Positions 1 through 9,109 of a stretch of 64,000 bases of DNA are shown piece by piece. The first letter of the stretch is position 1. Each line of letters opens with the position of its first letter. The stretch covers positions 2,493,501 through 2,557,500 of the forward strand of contig NZ_CP061498.1 in the NCBI RefSeq assembly GCF_014681765.1, written 5' to 3'. The position numbers were made by a program, and so were the translations under genes. A model generated the notes under the pieces. It worked only from the letters and a program-made list of their open reading frames with translations, was not told the origin of the DNA and made no database searches. The DNA comes from Roseicitreum antarcticum. GTDB taxonomy: Bacteria > Pseudomonadota > Alphaproteobacteria > Rhodobacterales > Rhodobacteraceae.

Positions 1-17
1 CGATTTCGGAGGCTCTT

Positions 18-866
18 TTGGAAGATACTTCAGGCCAGACCACACGCGACGGGATCACGCTGCACGCGCCCGCAGATTTCGCTGGGATGCGCGCCGCCGG
101 GCAACTGGCCGCGCATATCCTGGATGAGATCGCGCCGCATGTCGTACCCGGCCAGACCACGGGCGAACTGGACCGCATCATCACGGAACGGGTTGCGGCC
201 TCGGGCGCTGCCTCGGCCACCATCGGCTACCGCGGCTATCAGCATGCGTCGTGCATCAGCGTCAACCATGTGGTGTGTCACGGCATCCCCGGCGCAAAGA
301 TCCCCTACAGCAAGGCCCCGGCGCCACGGCGCGATGGCGACATCTTGCTGGACGGCGATATCATCAACATCGACGTGACGGTGATTGTGGATGGCTGGTT
401 CGGCGACACCTCGCGCATGTATGTGGCGGGAAAGCTGAAGCCGTTTGCCGAACGCCTCATCAACATCACCCATGACGCGCTGATGCGCGGGATCGAGGCC
501 GTGCGCCCCGGCAACACCTTCGGCGATATCGGCCATGCGATCCAATCCTATGTCGAGGCTGAGCGTATGTCGGTCGTGCGCGACTTCTGTGGCCACGGGC
601 TGGGCCGTGTGTTCCACGCGCCGCCCAATGTGCTGCACTATGGCCGCGCGGGCACTGGCCCGGTGCTGGAAGAGGGGATGTTCTTCACGATCGAGCCCAT
701 GGTGAACATCGGCCGTCCCGAAACCAAGGTGCTGCGCGACGACTGGACTGCCATCACGCGCGACAAATCGTTGTCGGCGCAGTTTGAACATTCGGTCGGC
801 GTGACCGCCAGCGGGGCCGAGATCTTCACACTGTCGCCTGCTGGGAAATTCCACCCGACATGGTAG
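18..866 (+). CDS. map: Methionine aminopeptidase, type I
   Basis: Removes the initiator methionine from nascent proteins in the cytoplasm; a dinuclear-metal enzyme. The 282-residue product has the pita-bread fold signatures of the type I family: GDIINIDVTV with metal-ligand Asp, the Asp in GDTSRMY, the His in CGHGLGR, and glutamates in TIEPM and in the QFEHS segment near the C-terminus. The start used is TTG at 18, preceded at 5 nt by GGAGG (8-12). The frame stays open to the left edge of the window, so a start before base 1 cannot be excluded. It is followed 16 nt later by a hydrolase gene on the same strand. The family call is firm; the exact N-terminus is not. Confidence 0.93.
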   Translation: MEDTSGQTTRDGITLHAPADFAGMRAAGQLAAHILDEIAPHVVPGQTTGELDRIITERVAASGAASATIGYRGYQHASCISVNHVVCHGIPGAKIPYSKAPAPRRDGDILLDGDIINIDVTVIVDGWFGDTSRMYVAGKLKPFAERLINITHDALMRGIEAVRPGNTFGDIGHAIQSYVEAERMSVVRDFCGHGLGRVFHAPPNVLHYGRAGTGPVLEEGMFFTIEPMVNIGRPETKVLRDDWTAITRDKSLSAQFEHSVGVTASGAEIFTLSPAGKFHPTW

Positions 867-882
867 CGGCGGTGGCCTCGGC

Positions 883-2385
883 ATGACGGCGCTGCGCGCG
901 CTTACAGGGGTGATGGCATTGGCCATCGCCGCGCTGTGCATCTGGCAGTTGGAGCGTGACCGCGCCGGGCTGGTCATCACCGCGCTGGAAGGGACGGGCA
1001 GCACGCCCGCCACGCTGTTCCACCGCGCAGACGCCACGCCCGCGCCGTTGGTGGTGATCGCCCATGGCTTTGCCGGGTCGGAGCAACTGATGCACCCCTT
1101 CGCGCTGACGCTGGCGCAATCAGGCTATCTGGTTGCGACGTTCGACTTCATGGGCCATGGCCGGAACCCGGTGCCGATGTCGGGCGACGTTACCTCGGTC
1201 GATGGCACCACACAGCTTTTGATGCAGGAGGTCGGGCGCGTCACCGATGCCGCCCTTGCGCATCCGCTGGCCGATGGCAGGGTCGCGCTGCTGGGCCATT
1301 CCATGGCATCCGACATCGTGGTGCGGCAGTCGCTTGCCGACGACCGGGTGACGGCAACCGTCGCGGTCTCCATGTTCTCGCAGGCGGTGACGGCCAGCAC
1401 GCCCGCCAACCTTCTGATCCTCGTGGGCGACTGGGAAGGCATGTTGAAGACCGAGGCGTTGCGCGCCCTGCATCTGGCCGATCCCGACGCTGTCGCAGGC
1501 CAGACCGTGGGCGACCCCGCCACCGGTACCGGCCGCCGCGCCGTTTTCGCGCCGATGGTTGAACATGTCGGCGTCCTCTATTCCATGACATCGTTGACCG
1601 AGGCGCAGGCTTGGCTGGATGCGACATTCGGGCGGATGAGCGAGATTAACGCCCTGCAGCGCGGTGGCTGGATTGCGCTGTTGCTGGTCGCGGTGGTGGC
1701 GCTGGGCTGGCCCCTTGCTGGCCTGTTGCCTGCCGCGACCACTGTCGCCGCGCCTCTGTCCCGGGGTGCTTTCCTCATCACCGCAGGGACACCGGCCCTG
1801 CTGACACCGTTGGTTCTCTGGCCCTTTGACACCCGCTTCCTGCCGGTGCTGGTGGCCGATTACCTGGCGCTGCATTTCGCGGTCTATGGCGCGCTGACGC
1901 TGGGCCTTCTGGCATGGATGAACCGCGCCCGCCTGTCCGGGCCGCACCACTGGGGCCGCAGCTTGTGGATCGCCGCCGCCGTCGCGGTTTTCGGGATAGC
2001 TGTGTTCGGCGGGGTGATGGACCGCTATGTCGCGTCGTTTTTCCCGCACGCCGGCCGCGTCCCCATCATTGCCGCCATGGCGCTGGGTGCGGTGCCCTTC
2101 ATGCTGGGTGATGCGTTCCTGACCATGGGCGGCCGGGCGGCAATCTGGCGCACCGTTACTGTCCGCGCCTTGTTTCTGGCGTCCCTGGGGCTGGCCGTCG
2201 CGCTGGACTTTGAGCGGTTGTTTTTCCTGCTGATCATCCTGCCGGTGATCTTGCTGTTCTTCATCCTGTTCGGCGTGATGGGGGGCTGGGTCGGTCGCCG
2301 CTCCGGCCTGCCCGCCGCAGGCGGTATCGGGCTGGGCCTTGTGCTGGCATGGTCACTGGGCGTGACCTTTCCGCTATTCGTCTGA
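883..2385 (+). CDS. Alpha/beta hydrolase fused to a C-terminal multi-pass membrane domain
   Basis: A 500-residue protein in two parts. Residues about 1-20 form an N-terminal hydrophobic anchor. Residues about 55-250 are an alpha/beta-hydrolase domain, with an oxyanion-type HGFAGS segment near 61 and the nucleophile elbow GHSMA with Ser140. The second half, from about residue 262, is a series of strongly hydrophobic segments (I see about six or seven) ending in a hydrophobic tail. The hydrolase half predicts an esterase-, lipase- or dienelactone-type reaction; the substrate is unknown. It lies 16 nt after map on the same strand and its 3' end overlaps the convergent YihY-family gene by 12 nt. 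The membrane half matches no family I can name, so the role is inferred only as a membrane-bound hydrolase. Confidence 0.8.
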   Translation: MTALRALTGVMALAIAALCIWQLERDRAGLVITALEGTGSTPATLFHRADATPAPLVVIAHGFAGSEQLMHPFALTLAQSGYLVATFDFMGHGRNPVPMSGDVTSVDGTTQLLMQEVGRVTDAALAHPLADGRVALLGHSMASDIVVRQSLADDRVTATVAVSMFSQAVTASTPANLLILVGDWEGMLKTEALRALHLADPDAVAGQTVGDPATGTGRRAVFAPMVEHVGVLYSMTSLTEAQAWLDATFGRMSEINALQRGGWIALLLVAVVALGWPLAGLLPAATTVAAPLSRGAFLITAGTPALLTPLVLWPFDTRFLPVLVADYLALHFAVYGALTLGLLAWMNRARLSGPHHWGRSLWIAAAVAVFGIAVFGGVMDRYVASFFPHAGRVPIIAAMALGAVPFMLGDAFLTMGGRAAIWRTVTVRALFLASLGLAVALDFERLFFLLIILPVILLFFILFGVMGGWVGRRSGLPAAGGIGLGLVLAWSLGVTFPLFV

Positions 2386-3291
2386 CGGCACGGAAGCGGC
2401 TGCGCCTCCCGCTGTGTCCGAGGGTTCTTCGTCGACGAAAGGCGACACTTCCTTGCGGTGTCGTCCCTCCATGACCGAGTTCAGCACGCCGCCCAGCAGC
2501 ACCGAATAGGCCGAGATGTAGAACCACATCAACAGCGCGACCACCGCGCCGATAGAGCCGTAAACCTCATTGTAATTGCCGAAATTCGCCAGAAATATCG
2601 AAAACGCCACCGACGCTCCGGCCCAGAGCACCACGGCCAGCGCGAGTCCCGGCGATGCCCAGCGCCCGCGTCCGACGCCTTCCCGGTTCGGACCATAGCG
2701 GTAGAACAGCGCCAGCCCGACGACCAGGACGCCCAGCGCCGCCGCCCAGCGCAGCACCTCCAGCAATACCCCGTAGAACCCGCCCAACGGAAAGAAGGCC
2801 AGCAAGATCGGCACGATCACCAGCGCCGCCAGTGCCACCAGCGCCACCAGCACCATCGCGCCCGTCATCGCCACCGCAACGATCATGTCGCGTAGCCCGC
2901 CGCGGCTGTGCGTACCGTAAATCGCATTGAGTCCCTGGATCAGCGCCGCAACCCCGCGCCGCGCCGACCACAAGGCGGCCCCGATCGAAATGACCGATGT
3001 CCAGCCCAATGTGCTGTCATTGGTCTGTACCAGCCTCAGCACCTGGTTTCGCAACAGCGTGTAGGCGTCTGTGGGGATGAAATCCGACAACAGTTCCAGT
3101 TGGTTCTGGATCAGCTGTGGATCGGTAAAGTATCCGAACAACGCGATGACGGCTGCCACTGCCGGAAAGATCGCCAGCATTGCAAAAAACGCCACCCCGG
3201 CCGAAACAAGGCCAAGGTGACGCCGCTGGATCAATTGCAAGGTATCACTCAGATGACGGAACGCATAAAATATTGCAGAAGCAAAAGTCAT
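2374..3291 (-). CDS. YihY/BrkB family inner-membrane protein
   Basis: A 305-residue membrane protein of the YihY/virulence factor BrkB family (once misannotated as RNase BN). Visible hallmarks are an N-terminal HLSDTLQLIQRRHLGLVSAGVAFF segment leading into the first membrane helix, about six hydrophobic segments, and a final motif with GSIGAVVALLMWFYISAYSVLLGG, typical of the family C-terminus. After that comes a charged cytoplasmic tail rich in Glu, Asp and Ala. The molecular function of the family is unsettled. The gene lies just downstream of the H-NS-like gene, 6 nt between them, so the two may be co-transcribed. Its 3' end overlaps the hydrolase gene on the other strand by 12 nt. Confidence 0.87.
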   Translation of the reverse strand: MTFASAIFYAFRHLSDTLQLIQRRHLGLVSAGVAFFAMLAIFPAVAAVIALFGYFTDPQLIQNQLELLSDFIPTDAYTLLRNQVLRLVQTNDSTLGWTSVISIGAALWSARRGVAALIQGLNAIYGTHSRGGLRDMIVAVAMTGAMVLVALVALAALVIVPILLAFFPLGGFYGVLLEVLRWAAALGVLVVGLALFYRYGPNREGVGRGRWASPGLALAVVLWAGASVAFSIFLANFGNYNEVYGSIGAVVALLMWFYISAYSVLLGGVLNSVMEGRHRKEVSPFVDEEPSDTAGGAAASVPSDE

Positions 3292-3297
3292 CCGTAC

Positions 3298-3612
3298 TCA
3301 GATTTCAATGTCTGACAGCGTCTTCCCGGAAGCGAGCAATTCCGTTACCCAACGCGGCTTGCGCCCTCGCCCTGACCATTTTTGCGTCGGGTCGGTCGGG
3401 TTTGAATATTTCGCGACAACGGGTTTCGGTTTTTTCTTGCCTGATACCCCGGTCAGTTCCGCCAAGGTATATCCCTTGTCACGCGCGACCGCCTCGAGTT
3501 CCGCCAATGCTTCTTGGCGTTTGCGTTCTGAATAGGTTTCGATGGCGGCGCCAGTTTCTTTGTGGAGCTTCTTCAACTCTTTCAACGAAAGGCTGCTGAT
3601 GTCGATTGTCAT
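3298..3612 (-). CDS. H-NS family histone-like protein (HvrA-like)
   Basis: A 104-residue nucleoid-associated DNA-binding protein. Residues 5-50 are a charged, heptad-like oligomerisation helix. Residues about 68-90 carry the H-NS C-terminal DNA-binding motif: YSNPTDPTQKWSGRGRKPRW, with the AT-hook-like GRGRKP core. In Rhodobacter the homologue HvrA (SPB) modulates photosynthesis genes under low light, and proteins of this size and architecture are its usual orthologues, so a role in silencing or tuning photosynthesis and AT-rich loci is likely by family. It sits beside the AT-richer stretch at 3613-4118. No direct link to the photosynthesis cluster 50 kb away can be seen in the sequence. Confidence 0.88.
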   Translation of the reverse strand: MTIDISSLSLKELKKLHKETGAAIETYSERKRQEALAELEAVARDKGYTLAELTGVSGKKKPKPVVAKYSNPTDPTQKWSGRGRKPRWVTELLASGKTLSDIEI

Positions 3613-4118
3613 GGTTTATCCCCGGTGTTCTTGCCAAGCGTCAGTTCAGCCCGCAAAACTCTGAAAACACGGGCCATGATTTAGAAGGTGTTTACTTCCT
3701 CATTTTGCAAGTGTCGAGTCCACGCGATAGAATTGGAGTATCAAAAACGGGACACTGAAGGATTACCTTCATCAATAAAGCTGTTTGCTCAGCCTCAAAA
3801 CTGCGGGGTCCGGTCGTTTCAAAGGTGAGCGCTGCGTAGGGTTGAAGCATATTCCCTCTGCGCCGCAGATGACATTCTATTGGCGGCACCGCAGGCTGGT
3901 GTGAGTTTTGACCAGATCGTATGTGCTTTATAAAGTCTCGCATCCACTCTGACATAAGCCGCTTGAAAAAACGGCTTCTTATTGGAATGCGATATAATGG
4001 GAACGAGATCTTGGGTCACATCTGGTGGGGTTTGCAGCAATGCAGTCGCAGACCCCGGCATACTTTTGTTGCATTAGAACGCGCCTCAACGAGGATCGCC
4101 GCACTGCGGCAGTCGTTG
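3613..4118. other. AT-richer intergenic stretch, no recognised gene
   Basis: About 500 nt between the H-NS-like gene and flgI, visibly less GC-rich than its neighbours. The longest frames (minus strand 3692-3955 and 3819-4061) have no family I recognise, no convincing ribosome-binding site and a composition unlike nearby genes. A small inverted repeat is present: AAGCCG (3956-3961) and CGGCTT (3972-3977) around an A-rich loop. It probably holds the hvrA-like promoter on the left and the 3' region of the flagellar operon on the right; it could be the remnant of an inserted element. Confidence 0.4.
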
Positions 4119-5219
4119 CTATCTGACGATCAGTTCCGCATGCAATGCGCCCGCTGCGTTGATGCTGTTGAGTATGTCAATCATCTCCCGTGGTGCAACG
4201 CCCAACGCATTCAGCCCTGCAACGACTTCGGCCAGTGATGTCCCTTCATTGATCTGAGCGAGACCGGTGCCGTCTTCTTCTTCAATATCAACGCGGGTTC
4301 GGGGTACAACAACAGTTTCGCCATCCGTAAAGGGGTTTGGCTGAACGACCATCGGTTCTTCCTCAACCCGCAGGGTCAGGCCGCCCTGCGCCACGGCGAC
4401 CCGGCTGATCCGTACGGTATCGCCAATCACGATGGTCCCTGACCTTTGGTCTACAACGACACGGGCGCGCAATTGCGGTGCGATCTGAAGGTTCTCGATG
4501 CGCGTTAGCGCATGCGCGGGCGATCGTGCCCGCGTCGCCCCCACATCCAGAACGACCGTTCCTGCATCCAGCATTTCCGCGACCTCACGCCCGAAATCTG
4601 CATTGATCGCTTGCTCGATGCGGGCCGCAGTCGTGAAATCCGGGTAGCGCAGCGCCAGCCGTATGCGGGACAGTCCGCCGAAATCGAAATCGACTTCGCG
4701 CTCTACCCGGGCGCCGAGCGGGATGATACCCGCTGTCGGAACGCCCTGAACGACCGTCGCAGCCTCGCCTTCGGCTGAAACGCCGCCTGCCAGAATGGAA
4801 CCCTGCGCGACCGCATATATCTGCCCATCCGCTCCATTCAGCGGGGTCATGACCAATGTGCCGCCCAGAAGGCTGGAGGCGTCACCGATTGCCGAAACCG
4901 TTACGTCGATACGCCCGCCGGTTCGTGAAAAAGGCGGTAAACTTGCCGTCACGATCACCGCCGCGACGTTCTGTGGCCTGAATTGCTCGCCAGTTACATT
5001 TACGCCCAGCCGTTCCAGAATATTTGCCATGATGTCTTCGGTGAATGGCGCATTCCGCATGCCGTCACCCGTACCATTCAATCCGACAACCAGCCCATAT
5101 CCCAAAAGGTCATTGCCACGCACGCCGTCAAATTCGACCAGATCTTTCAGACGGACGTTCGCAGACGCCATGGTCGCTTGCGCAAGAATAAAGATGACTC
5201 CGATCAGGATGCGCATCAT
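4119..5219 (-). CDS. flgI: Flagellar P-ring protein FlgI
   Basis: Forms the periplasmic P ring, the bushing around the flagellar rod in the peptidoglycan. The 366-residue product starts with a signal peptide (hydrophobic residues about 3-20, cleavage after a SANV-like site). It then has the conserved RLKDLVEFDGVRGNDLLGYGLVVGLNGTGD region split here by family consensus residues, and ends with the NALGVAPREMIDILNSINAAGALHAELIV segment of FlgI. The ATG overlaps the stop of flgL by 4 nt (ATGA), so translation is probably coupled. It is the last gene of the motB/flgE-flgK-flgL-flgI block on the minus strand. Length is normal for the family. Confidence 0.95.
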   Translation of the reverse strand: MMRILIGVIFILAQATMASANVRLKDLVEFDGVRGNDLLGYGLVVGLNGTGDGMRNAPFTEDIMANILERLGVNVTGEQFRPQNVAAVIVTASLPPFSRTGGRIDVTVSAIGDASSLLGGTLVMTPLNGADGQIYAVAQGSILAGGVSAEGEAATVVQGVPTAGIIPLGARVEREVDFDFGGLSRIRLALRYPDFTTAARIEQAINADFGREVAEMLDAGTVVLDVGATRARSPAHALTRIENLQIAPQLRARVVVDQRSGTIVIGDTVRISRVAVAQGGLTLRVEEEPMVVQPNPFTDGETVVVPRTRVDIEEEDGTGLAQINEGTSLAEVVAGLNALGVAPREMIDILNSINAAGALHAELIVR

Positions 5220-6223
5220 CGCATATACCCGACCAGCGACAGTCCCGCTGAACGCGCCGTCAATGTGTATATCGCGTCCAGCTGTGAAATTGCATTCTGA
5301 AGCGATGTGGCCGTTTCGAACTGATCGACGTCGGTCAGCGAATTGCGTGCTATATCAATTGCGGCATTGTTTGAAACCAGATGTACCCTGTTCGCCTCCA
5401 CACTCTCCTGAATTTGCCCCACTGAAGCTGATAGGTTGATCAGCCCATAATCCGCCCCGAAAAGTTCCTGCCCCGCAGCCCGGATGACGGCGGCCTTACC
5501 AGTTTCGTTCAGCGGGGTGTCTGAAAGCACAGCTACCTTGGCGTATTGGGCCAGCACTTTTCGGATATCTGGTGTCGCGGCTGTTATCTCTGGTCCGAAG
5601 ATGCCGGAGGATTGGTTGATCGCCAGTCTTTCGGTGGAAGCAGCACCGCCCAGATATGCATGTTGGTCATATTCGCCCCCTGGCGCCATGAACCAGTCCT
5701 CGACGGCAGAGATGATGTCTGACGCAACGGTCAGGCCCGAAACATGTGTCTGAACCCTAGCCAAAATGGCTGCACCCGATGTAAGGGCTGGTTGATCGTC
5801 GTCCACCCCTGCGAGCAGCGTTCGCCCTCCGGCTGATCCATTCAGATCGGCAACTGTTTGGGTGAACATGGTCCGCGCTTCGCTGATGGAGCGTTGGATT
5901 TTTCCACTATCGGCTTCGGTCCCCACTTGTAGGAAATCTACTGCCAGCTGTTTGACCGGTTGCGCAACCTTTTGCAAAACTGCCTGCATGGCGCTCAGAT
6001 CTGTCGCAATTCTGGTCCCGTTCTTCAAAAAGGCAGTGTTCAACTGATGCTGGTGATGGAGTTCGGCAAAGCGGACATAGCTGCCCCGAAGGGCCGCATT
6101 GGTATCGGCTGCTTTGCCGGTCGACAGCGCGGTTGATAGCTGGGAGATGCGCAGCTTGGCGGCGCCGGCAGCGCGCTGGCTATGAAAGCCTTTGGCCATG
6201 TCGCCCAAGGTGATTCCGGTCAT
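5216..6223 (-). CDS. flgL: Flagellar hook-associated protein 3 (FlgL), flagellin-like
   Basis: Hook-filament junction protein, exported by the flagellar type III system. The 335-residue product has an N-terminal helical region with ISQLSTALSTGKAADT, resembling the conserved flagellin/FlgL helix, and a C-terminal helix containing DQFETATSLQNAISQLDAIYTLTARSAGLSLVGYMR in outline, typical of the D0/D1 region. No signal peptide is present, as expected for type III export. It lies between flgK (4-nt gap upstream) and flgI (4-nt overlap downstream), which supports the junction-protein call over true flagellin. Confidence 0.9.
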   Translation of the reverse strand: MTGITLGDMAKGFHSQRAAGAAKLRISQLSTALSTGKAADTNAALRGSYVRFAELHHQHQLNTAFLKNGTRIATDLSAMQAVLQKVAQPVKQLAVDFLQVGTEADSGKIQRSISEARTMFTQTVADLNGSAGGRTLLAGVDDDQPALTSGAAILARVQTHVSGLTVASDIISAVEDWFMAPGGEYDQHAYLGGAASTERLAINQSSGIFGPEITAATPDIRKVLAQYAKVAVLSDTPLNETGKAAVIRAAGQELFGADYGLINLSASVGQIQESVEANRVHLVSNNAAIDIARNSLTDVDQFETATSLQNAISQLDAIYTLTARSAGLSLVGYMR

Positions 6224-6227
6224 GATT

Positions 6228-7661
6228 TCAGATCTCCAGGATTGTACGCATCATTTCATCCACGGCCTGGATGACGCGGGCGTTTGCGGCATATGCCTGC
6301 TCCAGCCGCAACAGTTTTTGCATCTCTGCATCGGTGTCTACGCCGCCACGCTTGATCAGTTCCAGCAATTCGGAATCGCGCCCGGCTGCATAGCTATGGG
6401 AGATTTCTGCGCTGTAACTCGCCGAGCCGATATGTGATGCGAAAGCGGTGGTATGGCCTAATACGCTATGGGCCGGGCTGCCGGGCGTCAGCGGTTTCCT
6501 TGTTTCCAGAGCGTCACCAAGCCTTAGAAGCAAGGTCGTCTCGCCGGTTGGCGCCGGGGTTGTGGCGCCCATCCCGCTGCGCAGCCTCCAGTCCGCTTCG
6601 CCATTCGCGGCGGCGATCAGCGGGTTCAGTTTCAGCCGACCAGCCGACCCCGCAAGCTCCACCGGGGTTGCGACGGCACCGTCGATCGTGAAAAGCCCGG
6701 GCTGATTGGTGGGAAGGGTCGGGTCGATCAGTGGGTCCGCGAAGCGGTTGACCAGATCCTGGGCCAGCGTGTCGAGCCGCATTTGTGCGTCGGGGGCAAG
6801 CGTGTCGCGCATGTCGATGGCGGCGGCAAGCGTCCCGCCCGCTATCCTGGTAGAGGTCAGCGAGATTTCGTGACCATTCACAGTCAGCCCCGACAATTCA
6901 CCGCCCGCAGCCGTCATGGTCGAATCCAGGGCGCGCGCGGGGGCAAATCCGAAGACTGCGGGCTTGTGATCCAGCAGCACAAGCCCGCCCGTCGTCATCA
7001 GTTCGATGCGTCCGCCTTCGCGTTTGATTTCAGTAATCGGCACGATTTCCGAAAGGGAAGACACCACCGCCTGTCGCATGTCCATCAGTCCCAGCGCATC
7101 GCGGCCTTCGGCGACCGCCCGGCGGATGGACTTGTTCAGCGCCTCGACCTTTTGTAGACCGGCATTCAGACTTTCGACATTCTGCCCGATTGCCTGGTCT
7201 GCCGCCATGCGCTGTTTCTGGATGTAGCTTTCGGTGTCCTGAATCTTTTGCACGATAGCGTCGGCCGCCCGCCGGACATTTGCAAGTTTGGCCCCGCTTT
7301 CGGAATTGGCCGCAGCGTCTTGCAGGGCAAATGCAAGCCCTGAAATGCGCTGTGTTAGCGATCCCGCGTGGTCCGGGGTGCCGATCTGGCGGTCGAGGGC
7401 CTGCCAGAATTCCTGAAGCATGCCGGTGCCTGCGGCGCCGGCATGCGCCTGTCGGCGCAGCTCCAGCAAGCCTTGATCCAATGCGCGATCCACGCTGGCA
7501 ATTCTGACCCCGCTGGTGTTGGGGCGGGATGCCAGCACGAGGGATCGCACGCCGTAATCGTCAGTCGCGGCGTTGGCAACGTTGGTGGAAACCGCCTGAA
7601 TTCCCCGGGAGACGGCAGATAATCCTGAAACCGCAGCATTCAGGGCGTAGCTTAAGGTCAT
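6228..7661 (-). CDS. flgK: Flagellar hook-associated protein 1 (FlgK)
   Basis: First junction protein on top of the hook. In the 477-residue product the N-terminus has the rod/hook-family motif (SGLSAVSRGIQAVSTNVANA) and the C-terminus has the matching heptad-rich helix (LLRLEQAYAANARVIQAVDE). This is the standard D0 pairing of axial proteins. The middle region (about 200-400) is the variable domain. It follows flgE after 41 nt and precedes flgL by 4 nt, in the order of assembly. Length is in the lower normal range for alphaproteobacterial FlgK. Confidence 0.93.
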   Translation of the reverse strand: MTLSYALNAAVSGLSAVSRGIQAVSTNVANAATDDYGVRSLVLASRPNTSGVRIASVDRALDQGLLELRRQAHAGAAGTGMLQEFWQALDRQIGTPDHAGSLTQRISGLAFALQDAAANSESGAKLANVRRAADAIVQKIQDTESYIQKQRMAADQAIGQNVESLNAGLQKVEALNKSIRRAVAEGRDALGLMDMRQAVVSSLSEIVPITEIKREGGRIELMTTGGLVLLDHKPAVFGFAPARALDSTMTAAGGELSGLTVNGHEISLTSTRIAGGTLAAAIDMRDTLAPDAQMRLDTLAQDLVNRFADPLIDPTLPTNQPGLFTIDGAVATPVELAGSAGRLKLNPLIAAANGEADWRLRSGMGATTPAPTGETTLLLRLGDALETRKPLTPGSPAHSVLGHTTAFASHIGSASYSAEISHSYAAGRDSELLELIKRGGVDTDAEMQKLLRLEQAYAANARVIQAVDEMMRTILEI

Positions 7662-7702
7662 GTTTCAAATCCCGTTGGTGCTCAGCTGTGCAGGCGCAAG
7701 AA

Positions 7703-9016
7703 TCAGCGTTTGATGTTGGTGGTTTCCTGCAACATCTCATCCACCGTCTGGATGACCTTCGCATTGGACGAATACGCGCGCTGGGTCCGGATCAGCTGCG
7801 TCAGTTCCGCCGCCACATCTGCGGCGGATTCCTGAAGGGCAAAGCCCACGATGCCGCCTGTCGGCCCGTCCCCCGCGTTCCACAGGAAGAACGGGCCGCT
7901 GGCTTGCGAGATCTGATAGGTCTGGCTGTCGAGCGATCGCAGGCCGTTCTGGTTGGGAACGTTGATGAGCGGGATCTGATAGATCACACGGCTGAAGCCC
8001 TGATCGTTGATGGAGCGGACAAAGCCGTTTTCATCGACGTTGACGCTGACCAGGTTGCCTGTCGCCGATCCGTTCTTGGTGATCGACACGGGCACGAAGG
8101 ACGAGGCAAGTTGCGTCAGGCCGGTAGATGTGCCGGGCATCCCGACCTCGACCTCGATCACTTGATCGCCGATGTCCAGGGCAAACCTTCCGGTGGCGGG
8201 ATCGTAGTTTCCGCCAAGGCCCGCTGCGGTGCGCGTCACGTTTGACAGCGTGCCACCGTTGGTGGAGGCCGCGTTGAAGTTTACCGTGTATTCACCGATC
8301 ACTGCATCTGCATTGCGCGGATTGGTGAAGCGCATGGTCCAGGTATTGGTCGAGGTTGCCGGGTCCAGTGTCGGTTCAAACACGATATTGATGGTTTCCG
8401 GCGTGCCGAGGTTGCTGAAATATTCCATCGACAGCGCATAGGGTTCGCCACTGGCTTCGGGGCGCGTCGCGGTGGCGGGCAAGTTCACCGCCATGGATAC
8501 CAGATTGGTCGGGTTGCCGGTAAACGCGCCCGCCTGCACCCGTATCGGTTCCAGCCCACCCATGGCGTCGCGCGGGAAGGCGCCTACATTGCCGTTCGCA
8601 TCAGCGGGCCAGCCCAGCAGGACCAGCCCGGATGCGGTGCGCAGAACACCTTCGGCATCTGGCCGGAAAGACCCCGTCCCGGTCAGCATCAGTGGCAGCG
8701 TGCCCGCACCGCTGCCCACGGCGGTAACGGTGGTCACGGGCAGAAATCCACGGCCGTTTACGGCAAGATCGGTGGAATTCTGTGTGTTGATCATCGGCCC
8801 GCTCTGGTCGATCAGGCGGTGTGTCGTGTTGCGCACACCGCCTGCGGCGTAGGATCCGGCGGCGCTGCTGCTCAGGACCATGGAGGAAAACTGCGTTTCA
8901 ACCCGCCGATACCCATGCGTGCCAGAATTCGCGATGTTGTCGGAAATACCGGCCAGTCGCGCCGCGTTCGAGGTGAGCCCGGCTAGTCCCGCGCTCATCG
9001 AAGAGGAAATGGTCAT
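7703..9016 (-). CDS. flgE: Flagellar hook protein FlgE
   Basis: Structural subunit of the flagellar hook. The 437-residue product starts with a flg_bb_rod domain (GLTSNAARLAGISDNIANSG, residues about 12-31), then has the family segment DLAVNGRGFLPV near residue 82, a central hook-specific domain with repeated small and polar residues, and the C-terminal axial motif (ELTQLIRTQRAYSSNAKVIQ). Start ATG at 9016. It is the first gene of the flgE-flgK-flgL-flgI run. The 93-nt gap to motB holds a possible CtrA-type site (9072-9086). Confidence 0.94.
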   Translation of the reverse strand: MTISSSMSAGLAGLTSNAARLAGISDNIANSGTHGYRRVETQFSSMVLSSSAAGSYAAGGVRNTTHRLIDQSGPMINTQNSTDLAVNGRGFLPVTTVTAVGSGAGTLPLMLTGTGSFRPDAEGVLRTASGLVLLGWPADANGNVGAFPRDAMGGLEPIRVQAGAFTGNPTNLVSMAVNLPATATRPEASGEPYALSMEYFSNLGTPETINIVFEPTLDPATSTNTWTMRFTNPRNADAVIGEYTVNFNAASTNGGTLSNVTRTAAGLGGNYDPATGRFALDIGDQVIEVEVGMPGTSTGLTQLASSFVPVSITKNGSATGNLVSVNVDENGFVRSINDQGFSRVIYQIPLINVPNQNGLRSLDSQTYQISQASGPFFLWNAGDGPTGGIVGFALQESAADVAAELTQLIRTQRAYSSNAKVIQTVDEMLQETTNIKR

Positions 9017-9071
9017 GCGTTTGCCTTTCTGGTGGCGATCGTTGATTCCTCTTCATTGTGCGCGCTCCAAC

Positions 9072-9086
9072 TTAATGTTCTGCTAA
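9072..9086 (-). promoter_or_regulatory. Possible CtrA-type half-site pair upstream of flgE
   Basis: Read on the minus strand this is TTAG-N7-TTAA, one mismatch from the TTAA-N7-TTAA box bound by CtrA, which controls flagellar genes in many Rhodobacterales. It lies 56-70 nt upstream of the flgE start, in the motB-flgE gap. A single imperfect match can occur by chance. Confidence 0.3.
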
Positions 9087-9109
9087 TGACACCGCATTTC
9101 CTTGCACGC

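Noticed and set aside
3692-3955. Small minus-strand gene of 87 codons in the AT-richer gap
   Set aside because: No ribosome-binding site, no recognised family, and composition like non-coding DNA; kept only as part of the gap description.
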